Source of the DNA: CAJXII01 sp965242915
GTDB lineage: Bacteria > Campylobacterota > Campylobacteria > Campylobacterales > Arcobacteraceae
Length of the DNA: 64,000 bases
Direction: 5' to 3'
Assembly (NCBI GenBank): GCA_965242915.1
Contig: CBDETN010000028.1
Coordinates: forward strand, 1 to 64,000
The translations under genes were made by a program, and so were the position numbers. Shown piece after piece: positions 57,769 through 64,000 of the stretch (the stretch's first letter is position 1; each line of letters starts with the position of its first letter). The notes under the pieces are model-generated. The model was not told where the DNA came from and did not search any database. It saw nothing but the letters and a program-made list of their open reading frames with translations.

Positions 57769-58776
57769 TTAATTTATACATACTGCTTTTTTATATACAT
57801 CTTTATCATATCTTTTATTATTTTTATATAATGAATGAGCGATTATTATCATCTTTCTCATAACAGCTGTTTGTACGCAAGTAGTATGTTTACCTTTTGA
57901 TATTAATCTATCAAAAAATATTTTAAAATTATCATCATATCTAATTGCACTCATTGCACCTAAAAATATCGAACCTCTATAAAGTACTGAACCAGCTTTA
58001 CTAATTTTTGATTTTGATTGTATTGATGTACCTGAACTTTTATCTATTGGATCTAATCCTGCTAAGGATGTTATCTGTCTTTGGTTTGCATTTGGATATT
58101 TTATAAATAAGTGAAGTAATGCAATGCCCCCTATATCAGCTATACCTGTAATAGATGTTATATTATTATACCCTTGTAATAATTCATCATCTGCTGCAAT
58201 AATAATTTTAATTTTATATATTATTTCACTCTCTTTTTCTTTTAAATATTTAATATTCTTTTCTAAATCTTTTATTGCATATTTTGAACCATCTTTAGCT
58301 TTTAATGCTTCAAGATGATTAGAATTTTGTACTCTTTGTTTAGTTGTAAACTTATAATATCCCATAAGCTCTTTTATCTCTTCAACCACTTCATTGTATA
58401 CAGGTACTTTAATTTCACCTTTCCGTGCTAGATGAATAGCTTTAGATAATACTTGAGCATCTAGTTTATCTGATTTTACTCTTTGTCCTAATGCTTTAGC
58501 ATGATTAGAAAATTGGCTAGGGTTAATTATAAAGCATTTTATATTTTTATTATTACAAAATTTAGTTAATATACTTGAATAACTTCCAGTTGGTTCATAT
58601 ATAAATACTAAATCTTCATACTCTTTTTTATATAACTTTTTTAATTTAGATATTAATTTTCTCATACCCGTTATATTGTTATTGATTTCAATATCTGTAT
58701 TATTTATAGGTATATGCACTGCAATTAATCTTTTACTTATATCCAATCCGATAGAATTATACATCGTAAGCCTCAC
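57769..58776 (-). CDS. IS110-family transposase, second type, intact
   Basis: 335 residues, different from the copies at 56 and 60 kb. DEDD residues: D in SIGLDISKRLIAVH, E in FIYEPTGSYSS, and SDKLDAQVLS; the C-terminal Transposase_20 region has TSITGIADIGG, GLDPIDKSSGTSIQSKSKIS with the serine, and YRGSIFLGAMS. The element's ends are not defined; AGTCGCTAC occurs on both sides (57655-57663 and 58944-58952). It stands between two attC-like sites. Confidence 0.9.
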   Translation of the reverse strand: MRLTMYNSIGLDISKRLIAVHIPINNTDIEINNNITGMRKLISKLKKLYKKEYEDLVFIYEPTGSYSSILTKFCNNKNIKCFIINPSQFSNHAKALGQRVKSDKLDAQVLSKAIHLARKGEIKVPVYNEVVEEIKELMGYYKFTTKQRVQNSNHLEALKAKDGSKYAIKDLEKNIKYLKEKESEIIYKIKIIIAADDELLQGYNNITSITGIADIGGIALLHLFIKYPNANQRQITSLAGLDPIDKSSGTSIQSKSKISKAGSVLYRGSIFLGAMSAIRYDDNFKIFFDRLISKGKHTTCVQTAVMRKMIIIAHSLYKNNKRYDKDVYKKAVCIN

Positions 58777-58924
58777 TTTAATTTAAATTTGAGAGCTTGT
58801 TAGCCTATGAGTTTAAATACTCTCATAGGTGATTTTAAAGTAGCTTTGTTACATATAATTTTGCCTCATAAATACGATCTAGTTTTATCTTATTTTATGT
58901 TTTATAAATTATAAAAACTAATAA

Positions 58925-59044
58925 GATTAACAAAAACTGATCTAGTCGCTACTCAAATTTGTAATGTAACTATCTGACTGACTTACAAGCTAGTTTAAAC
59001 TAATATTCTAATTTAAGTTTAATTAACCGCTTTAGGCGTTATCC
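58925..59044 (+). other. attC 3, weak
   Basis: GATTAACAAAAAC at the left and TTAACCGCTTTAGGCGTTATCC at the right resemble R'' and R'. Inner arms pair poorly; the site may be rearranged by the IS110 insertion. It is followed after 78 bases by the next cassette gene. The rest of the gap 58777-59121 is the non-coding 5' flank of the IS110-type gene, with a CCTATGAG/CTCATAGG hairpin near 58812. Confidence 0.45.
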
Positions 59045-59121
59045 GATATATTACTTTATTAAACTCTGTAAAAGTATTATAACAAGTTAGATATGAGTCG
59101 TTATATCAAAGGTATTTTTAA

Positions 59122-59625
59122 ATGGAAATGAAAACATTAATAGACAGAAAAAAAGAAGCTTTAAATAATGCTGAAAAATTTAAAAACAATAATAAGGTAT
59201 TCAATTCTTTCATTAAACTTTCTAATAATATACAAGAAGAAATTAAAAATTTTAGAGCTAATAAAATTGAGATAGAAAAAAATACTAAATCTATTCAAAA
59301 TGAATTTTTACTAGATTTACTACAAAATAATATACATACTAAAAAATATAAATATTCTAAGTATAATTCAATTGATGAAGATAAAGAATTAGATGAATAT
59401 ATTGAAATTTATACAAAATATAGTTTCAAAGAACATTATGAAGTCAATCATTATATTACTAAAAATGAATTATGGAATAAATTTCCAAATATAAGATCAT
59501 TAAATGATCATGCTAGTCATAAAGGTATCCCAGGAATTTTACCAAAATTTTATGCACAAGTTTGTGAAAGATTAGAAATTGAAGGTGCTGGTGGTTCACC
59601 ACTAGATAAAGCAATACACTATTAA
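59122..59625 (+). CDS. Hypothetical protein, 167 residues, cassette gene
   Basis: MEMKTLIDRKKEALNNAEKF.. ; the first 65 residues are a charged coiled coil, the second half a compact domain (HYEVNHYITKNELWNKFPNIRSLNDHASHKGIPGILPKFYAQVCERL). No signal peptide or membrane segment. Not recognised. Its stop is two codons before the R'' box of attC 4, the usual tight cassette layout. Confidence 0.7.
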   Translation: MEMKTLIDRKKEALNNAEKFKNNNKVFNSFIKLSNNIQEEIKNFRANKIEIEKNTKSIQNEFLLDLLQNNIHTKKYKYSKYNSIDEDKELDEYIEIYTKYSFKEHYEVNHYITKNELWNKFPNIRSLNDHASHKGIPGILPKFYAQVCERLEIEGAGGSPLDKAIHY

Positions 59626-59626
59626 T

Positions 59627-59647
59627 GATATAACAAAACGTTGGAAG
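59627..59647 (+). other. attC 4, 5' part
   Basis: GATATAACAAAAC then GTTGGAAG, cut by the IS110 end. Continues at 60977. Confidence 0.75.
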
Positions 59648-59685
59648 AAGTTTCCACCTTTAAAATCCCTTAAAAATATAGAAAA

Positions 59686-60720
59686 TTAAGCCACAATTTC
59701 CACCTCTTCTTTTTCTATATATTCAAGATATTTAAGAGGATTATATATCTCATTATTTTTATAAAGTGAATGCGCCAATAAAATTATTTTTCTCATTACT
59801 GCTATTTGTGCTAAGCTTTTACATTTGCCTCTACTTAGTAATTTATCATAAAAGTATTTCATCTCATCATTATAGATAATTGCTGACATAGTTGGCATAA
59901 ATAGTATTCCTCTTACTAATGGTAAACCTTGTTTAGATATTTTAGCTTTATGATTTACTGATGTTCCTGATTCTTTTTTAATTGGATCTAGTCCAGTTAA
60001 AGCTGTAATATGTTGTCTTGATGCATTTGGGTATCTTAGAAAAAGATATAATAGAATAATACCACTTTTTTCACCAACACCATCTATTGAAACTATATTA
60101 TCATATGATTTTTTTAATGATTTATCATCTTTTATAATTTTTAATATTTTAGATATTAGAGTATCTTGTTCTTTTTTTAAATTCTTAATTTTTCTTTGTA
60201 CCTTATTTAATACATAATTATCTTCAAGGTTATATGTTGCTGCTTCAAGATAGTTAGATAGTCTATTTTCTTCTTTTACTAATGATTGATAGTATTTCAT
60301 CAAAGATCTTATTTGATGGGCTTTAGTATCTCTAAAAGGTACTTTAATATCATTAGGTTCAGCTAATATATACATACGAGATAACATTCTAGCATCTACT
60401 TTATCTGTTTTACTTCTATTTTTAATAGTTTTAGCAAATGATGAACTTTGATATGCTCCAACTTTAAAACATTTGATTTTTTGTTTTTCACAATAGCTTT
60501 CTAGCATAGTAGAATAACTACCTGTTGATTCATATACAAATATTATTTCATCAATATCTTTTTTTATTTTTCCATATAGTTTTTTTAATTTACTATATAA
60601 CTTTTTTAATCCATCAGGACTATTTTCTAACTCTAAATCCATTTTATTCAATGGTATATAAATTTGCAATGTTGACTTCGCAACATCAATTCCGATATAA
60701 TTATCCACGAGAACCTCCAT
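59686..60720 (-). CDS. IS110-family transposase, intact
   Basis: 344 residues. DEDD catalytic residues in NYIGIDVAKSTLQ, FVYESTGSYST and TDKVDARMLSRM; Transposase_20 region with IDGVGEKSGIILLY and GLDPIKKESGTSVNHKAKIS, whose serine is expected to attack DNA. The recombinase works with a bridge RNA in this family. Confidence 0.93.
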   Translation of the reverse strand: MEVLVDNYIGIDVAKSTLQIYIPLNKMDLELENSPDGLKKLYSKLKKLYGKIKKDIDEIIFVYESTGSYSTMLESYCEKQKIKCFKVGAYQSSSFAKTIKNRSKTDKVDARMLSRMYILAEPNDIKVPFRDTKAHQIRSLMKYYQSLVKEENRLSNYLEAATYNLEDNYVLNKVQRKIKNLKKEQDTLISKILKIIKDDKSLKKSYDNIVSIDGVGEKSGIILLYLFLRYPNASRQHITALTGLDPIKKESGTSVNHKAKISKQGLPLVRGILFMPTMSAIIYNDEMKYFYDKLLSRGKCKSLAQIAVMRKIILLAHSLYKNNEIYNPLKYLEYIEKEEVEIVA

Positions 60721-60976
60721 TAAGTGAAGAGTTCGGTAGCATAGGCTTTCGCCTATGTGATATATACACTAAACCTACTTTTTCTTGTAAATGCAGTCTG
60801 ATATTTTCTACCGACTCTGTTTCCACTCAAGTTTTTTAGTTTAGTTATTTATCTTCTTCCCAGACTCATTTTTGTACAATGTACAATAACGGTTTCAACA
60901 AGGATGTACAATATACCTAACCTTACTCTTGTAGTTTTTATTATACTACTTCTTGGGTGGTTTGGCATGATACAAG
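60721..60976 (-). ncRNA. Candidate bridge RNA region of the full IS110 copy
   Basis: 256 non-coding bases upstream of the transposase, the place where IS110-group elements encode their guide RNA. On the minus strand a stem (GAGTCTG with CAGAGTC, 60861-60867 with 60813-60819, one mismatch) encloses GGAAGAAGAT and AACTTGAGTGG. GGAAGAA equals the target attC GGAAG-AA and ACTTG is complementary to its CAAGT. A second hairpin CATAGGC/GCCTATG lies near 60740-60757. Guide assignment is inference; the order of the two segments is not the one I would expect. Confidence 0.4.
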
Positions 60977-61087
60977 AACAAGTGTAAACTACGGATATTT
61001 CAAGCTTTCAAGTGTCGAATAGATAAAATTTAAAGACTGAAGTGTCAAGTCGTTTCGCCCACTTGTCCTTCAGTTCAGTCGTTATAT
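60977..61087 (+). other. attC 4, 3' part
   Basis: AACAAGTGTAAACTACGG at the left; CCCACTTGTCCTTCAG and R' CGTTATAT (61080-61087) at the right. AACAAGTG pairs with CACTTGT. The HNH gene starts 14 bases later. Confidence 0.8.
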
Positions 61088-61100
61088 GCAAGGAGAATTA

Positions 61101-62219
61101 ATGCTATCTAATATACCAGATATTAAAAGATGTTCCATTTGCAAAAAAGAAAAATCATTAAGTGAGTTTTATCCACTTAAAAGTGGTAAATATGGTGTTG
61201 ATTCCAAATGTAAAATATGTGATATTGAAGAGGGTAGAAAATTTAGTAGAACTAAAAAAGGTTTAATATTTGAAATTTATAGAAATATTAAAAAAAGAAT
61301 AAAAAATCATCAAGATAATATATTACATTTTTCTAGAGATGAATTTTTCAATTGGCTAAATAATAAACAACAATTTTTTGACTTACATAAAACATGGGTA
61401 AATAATAATTATATAGTAGATTTAAAACCTGCATGTTATAAAATTGATTCAGATATGTCATACAAGTTAGATAATATGAGTATTGCTACTTCAAAACAAG
61501 TTAAAGAAAAAATTGCAAAAGATAGAAAAAGTGGTGCTAATCATGCTTTCAATGCAAATATCAGTAAAGCAGTTATTCAATATACCAAAGATGGTAAATT
61601 TATTAAAGAGTTTCACTCTATGCACTATGCAGAAAGTCAAACAGGCGTTCCAAATGGTGCAATTTCTGATGTTTGTACAGGAAAAGGAAAAACAGCAGGT
61701 GGATATAAATGGGAATACAGTACAAATACACTTAGTAAAACCAAATTTGGAGAAAAGATTGAAATAAAACATTTAAATGACTTTTTATTTGAAGATATTG
61801 AAGAAATTTTAGGTAATGAAATATCAATAGATACCGAAAAAGAAGAAATGGTTAAATGCAGAATTGGTCAAGGTAAGTTTAGAGAGCAACTAATTGAATA
61901 TTGGAAAGGGTGTTCTGTAACGAATTTTAAAAAAACTGAACTTTTAATTGCTTCACATATAAAAGCATGGAGAAGTTCTAACAACAAAGAAAGGTTAGAC
62001 CAATTTAATGGATTATTATTAATACCAAACCTAGATAAACTTTTTGACAAAGGATATATTTCATTTGACAATAACGGTAAGATTATAATATCTAACGATT
62101 TAAAAAATTATGAATTATTAGGAGTTAATCCAAATATGAAAATAAATATTAAAGAAGAACATAAAAAATATTTAGAATTTCATAGAAGCGATGTATTCGA
62201 GGCATATAACAAAGCCTAG
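61101..62219 (+). CDS. Zinc-finger / NUMOD-like / HNH_2 endonuclease (cassette gene)
   Basis: 372 residues from MLSNIPDIKRC at 61101, with AAGGAG six bases upstream; an ATG 15 bases earlier overlaps that site and is rejected. Residues 11-40 carry C-x2-C..C-x2-C (CSIC, CKIC), a zinc ribbon often found before homing-type nucleases. The middle (AVIQYTKDGKFIKEFHSMHYAESQTGVPNGAISDVCTGKGKTAGGYKWEY) is NUMOD1/3-like DNA binding. The C-terminal HNH_2 nuclease has CRIGQGKFREQLIEYW, CSVTNF, LLIASHIKAWR and NGLLLIPNLDKLFDKGYISF. The last codons and stop lie inside attC 5. It may act in defence or as a selfish nuclease. Confidence 0.82.
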   Translation: MLSNIPDIKRCSICKKEKSLSEFYPLKSGKYGVDSKCKICDIEEGRKFSRTKKGLIFEIYRNIKKRIKNHQDNILHFSRDEFFNWLNNKQQFFDLHKTWVNNNYIVDLKPACYKIDSDMSYKLDNMSIATSKQVKEKIAKDRKSGANHAFNANISKAVIQYTKDGKFIKEFHSMHYAESQTGVPNGAISDVCTGKGKTAGGYKWEYSTNTLSKTKFGEKIEIKHLNDFLFEDIEEILGNEISIDTEKEEMVKCRIGQGKFREQLIEYWKGCSVTNFKKTELLIASHIKAWRSSNNKERLDQFNGLLLIPNLDKLFDKGYISFDNNGKIIISNDLKNYELLGVNPNMKINIKEEHKKYLEFHRSDVFEAYNKA

Positions 62220-62335
62220 AAAAGGAACAAGTGACCCATCAAATTTTTAAGCCTAAACTAACTAAAATGTAGTGGTTATAAAAAGAAGTCAGCAAACTGT
62301 TGGAGGGTTACCGTCCCTCACTTCAGTCGTTAGTC
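62203..62335 (+). other. attC 5
   Basis: CATATAACAAAGCC TAGAAAAGGAACAAGTG at the left, ACCGTCCCTCACTTCAG and R' CGTTAGTC at the right. Complete and uninterrupted; the R'' box overlaps the stop of the HNH gene. Confidence 0.82.
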
Positions 62336-62370
62336 TAAAAATAAATCTAAATTTCTAAGAAAATCTTTTT

Positions 62371-62417
62371 TGTGACACAAACTGTGACACAGTTACGATA
62401 CAATTTAAAAATCGTTA
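62371..62417 (+). promoter_or_regulatory. Shared cassette element, copy 2, upstream of the DUF3892 gene
   Basis: TGTGACACAAACTGTGACAC then AGTTACGATACAAT, followed by ATCGTTATAATAATAACG, which has inverted ends. GATACAAT and TATAAT are -10-like, so this is probably the cassette's own promoter with an operator palindrome ACTGTGACACAGT. Confidence 0.65.
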
Positions 62418-62449
62418 TAATAATAACGTAAACATTTAAGGAGAATACA

Positions 62450-62755
62450 ATGGCAAAATGGGCAGATTATTTAATCTCAGCAGTGAGATATAATACAGAG
62501 CATACACATATAACTGATCTTTATGTACATGAAGATAAAGAAGATTCAGTGGGTAAAGGTGAAATATATTCACGTCAAGAAATTGTTGACAAAATTAATT
62601 GTGGAATATCAGTTATAACAATATTTAAGAATACAGAGGGCAAATGGAATAAAGGACAAAAAGTTTCTGTAATTAATGTCAATGGTATTCAATACTTAAA
62701 AACCATTGATAATGGACGAGAAGAAGATAATTTAGAAAATTTACCTGAGTTCTAA
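62450..62755 (+). CDS. DUF3892-domain protein (cassette gene)
   Basis: 101 residues. MAKWADYLISAVRYNTEHTHITDLYVHED.. GEIYSRQEIVDKINCGISVITIFK.. KWNKGQKVSVINVNGIQYLKT.. DNLENLPEF covers the whole DUF3892 family pattern. TAAGGAG upstream. A small soluble protein; function unknown. Flanked by attC 5 and attC 6 and has its own promoter-like element. Confidence 0.85.
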   Translation: MAKWADYLISAVRYNTEHTHITDLYVHEDKEDSVGKGEIYSRQEIVDKINCGISVITIFKNTEGKWNKGQKVSVINVNGIQYLKTIDNGREEDNLENLPEF

Positions 62756-62761
62756 TATCGA

Positions 62762-62894
62762 GACTAACAAATCGGAGGAGAGGAACGAGGCTATAACGGC
62801 GATTATTTGAGCTTTTAAGTTTCGCATTAAGAAACTAAAAGTATGAATATTTAAGTACGACTATCGCCATCGTCCCTCACCTTGGACGTTATAC
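62762..62894 (+). other. attC 6
   Basis: GACTAACAAATC GGAGGAGAGGAACGAGG at the left, CATCGTCCCTCACCTTGG and R' ACGTTATAC at the right. The best-formed site: AGAGGAACGAGG pairs with the ATCGTCCCTC side, and TAAC with GTTA. Confidence 0.85.
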
Positions 62895-62950
62895 AGTAGT
62901 TATGATAAATTTAAAAGACTGTAAAAGATACAAAAGTTAAGGAATAAAAC

Positions 62951-64000
62951 ATGAATGAAATCATTTGTCCAAATTGTAAACAAGCTTTCAAAGTAGATGA
63001 AGCTGGTTTTGCTGATATACTTAAACAAGTTCGTGACCATAAATTTGAAGAAGAATTAACAAGTCGACTAGATATTGCAGAAAAAGAAAAAAATAGTGCA
63101 ATAAAAATTGCTGAAGCTAATCTTAAAAACTCTCTACAGGAAGAGTTAACAAAAAAAGATAAACAACTAACTGAACTAAAAACTAAAAGTAATACAGAAC
63201 TTGCTGAAATGAAATCTAAAATTGAGAATGTAGCAACTGAAAATAAATTAGAGGTTTCAGAAGCCATTAAAAAAATAGAAAAAGAACGTGATAATTTACT
63301 TAATGATTTAAAACTTAAAGAAACTGAAAAATATAGTGCAGTTAAACTAGCAGAAGCTACTGCTAGAGAGTCTTTACAAGCCGAGTTAACAAAAAAAGAT
63401 AAACAATTCACTGAATTAAAAACTAAAAGCGAGACAGAAATTGCTGAAATGAAATCTGAAATTAAGAATGTAGAAATCGAGAAAAAAATAGAGGTTTCAG
63501 AAGCCATTAAAATAATAGAAAAAGAACGTGATAATCTCGTGAATGATTTAAAAATTAAAGAGACTGAAAAAAATAGTGCAATTAAACTTGCAGAAGCTAC
63601 TATTAAAGAGTCTTTACAAGAAGAGCTAACAAAAAAAGACAAACAATTAACTGAATTAAAAACTAAAAGCGAGACAGAAATTGCTGAAATGAAATCTGAA
63701 ATTAAGAATGTAGAAATAGAGAAAAAACTAGAGCTTTCAGAAGCCATTAAAGAAATAGAAAAAGAACGCGATGATCTTATTAATAATTTAAAAATTAAAG
63801 AGACTGAAAAAGAATTACTTGAAGTATCTATTAAGGAAAAATTCACAAATAAACTAGTTATAAAAGATGAAACAATTAAAATGAAAGATGATGAAATAGA
63901 TCGTTTAAAAGACTTTAAGCAAAAACTTTCAACAAAAATGGTTGGTGAAACATTGGAACAACATTGTGAAATTGAATTCAATAAATTACGGGCAACTGCT
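62951..64000 (+). CDS. DUF2130-family coiled-coil protein with three 80-residue repeats, runs off the window
   Basis: Starts MNEIICPNCKQAFKVDEAGFADILKQVRDHKFEEEL, a C-x2-C start and the conserved DUF2130 N-terminus. Residues from about 61 to 300 are a coiled coil made of three near-identical 80-residue units, each beginning SLQ(A/E)ELTKKDKQ (DNA positions 63131, 63371, 63611, exact 240-bp period). GETLEQHCEIEFNKLRATA at the window edge is the conserved core; the rest is missing. The reading frame on the opposite strand here is only its shadow. It is the cassette after attC 6. Function unknown. Confidence 0.85.
   Translation, partial: MNEIICPNCKQAFKVDEAGFADILKQVRDHKFEEELTSRLDIAEKEKNSAIKIAEANLKNSLQEELTKKDKQLTELKTKSNTELAEMKSKIENVATENKLEVSEAIKKIEKERDNLLNDLKLKETEKYSAVKLAEATARESLQAELTKKDKQFTELKTKSETEIAEMKSEIKNVEIEKKIEVSEAIKIIEKERDNLVNDLKIKETEKNSAIKLAEATIKESLQEELTKKDKQLTELKTKSETEIAEMKSEIKNVEIEKKLELSEAIKEIEKERDDLINNLKIKETEKELLEVSIKEKFTNKLVIKDETIKMKDDEIDRLKDFKQKLSTKMVGETLEQHCEIEFNKLRATA

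Larger units (their letters stand above)
59648..60976. mobile_element. IS110-family element, full copy, inserted in attC 4
   Basis: Begins AAGTTTCCACC at 59648 and ends CATGATACAAG at 60976; 1,329 bp. Flanks join to GGAAG-AACAAGTG, a normal attC arm. Insertion position and orientation equal those of the deleted copy at 55981-56941. Confidence 0.88.

Noticed and set aside
15303..61087. An integrase hidden among the transposases
   Set aside because: All recombinase-like genes carry DDE or DEDD/Ser motifs of IS families; none shows the tyrosine-recombinase R..H-x-x-R..Y pattern of IntI.
62911..63981. Long open frame on the minus strand, 356 codons, serine/phenylalanine-rich
   Set aside because: It is the antisense of the DUF2130 coiled-coil gene, whose plus-strand frame has a ribosome binding site, family motifs and regular repeats.
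54197..64000. CRISPR array from regularly spaced repeats
   Set aside because: The repeats are 110-135 bp, imperfect, with gene-sized spacing and inverted inner arms; no short identical repeats and no cas genes.
1..64000. tRNA or rRNA genes
   Set aside because: I saw no TTCGA/TTCAA T-arm with matching acceptor stem or rRNA-like GC-rich blocks by eye; a tRNA scan would be needed to be sure.

Overview
The window is strongly AT-rich and carries a chromosomal replication origin (dnaA 33985-35301, oriC 33804-33984, dnaN 32733-33803, gyrB 30386-32701). Together with queF next to gyrB, the UPF0323 lipoprotein beside a glutathionylspermidine-synthase-family gene, mtnA/mtnK, typA and rpsF-ssb-rpsR, it points to a Campylobacterota bacterium, most likely Arcobacter-like. 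The taxonomy is inferred from gene content and codon style, not from a search.

Layout. 1-5.2 kb: two large restriction-modification genes in pieces. 5.3-13.4 kb: housekeeping genes (dCMP deaminase, nitrilase, nrdB, nrdA, purB, RluD-type pseudouridine synthase), most with single-base frameshifts in homopolymer runs. Because nrdA and purB are broken this way, I suspect local sequence error. 13.4-20.1 kb: IS256, a remnant and a full IS1182 (the latter split by an IS21), lying in a short minus-strand stretch of integron-type gene cassettes (an 83-residue protein and a toxin-antitoxin pair, with attC-like sites). 20.1-29.4 kb: a cysteine-rich lipoprotein operon, IS3, proA, an ORF6N protein, a Fur-family pseudogene, yceI, a second IS21 and an IS3 remnant. 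29.4-43.2 kb: the origin region and mostly intact core genes. 43.3-46.3 kb: transposase debris and two thyX-family genes, one truncated. 46.4-52.8 kb: intact core genes (typA, ychJ-like, NifU-like, DHH, holA, rpsF, ssb, rpsR, ruvC).

53.3-64 kb holds the most interesting system: a plus-strand array of promoter-poor cassettes, each followed by a roughly 110-135 bp attC-like site (R'' like ..TAACAAA.C, inner GGAGAGGAACAAGTG-like arm, complementary GTCCCTCA.. arm, R' GTTAGTC/GTTATAC). Cassettes encode DUF3781, a 167-residue unknown, a zinc-finger/NUMOD/HNH_2 nuclease, DUF3892 and a repeat-rich DUF2130 protein that runs off the window. No integron integrase is in the window, so this is a CALIN-like array or the distal part of an integron.

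Two unrelated IS types use the attC sites as targets. An IS110-family element sits twice at the same attC position, in the same orientation. An IS1182-family element sits three times between R'' and the inner arm, also always in the same orientation. The IS110 copies keep a 256-nt non-coding 5' flank where a bridge RNA would be expected. The inverted IS1182 copies (15.3-19.5 kb and 54.2-56.0 kb) bracket oriC and could have split one cassette array by inversion. Other repeated signals are a TGACATACTTTT motif near four accessory genes and a 33-nt element shared by two cassettes.
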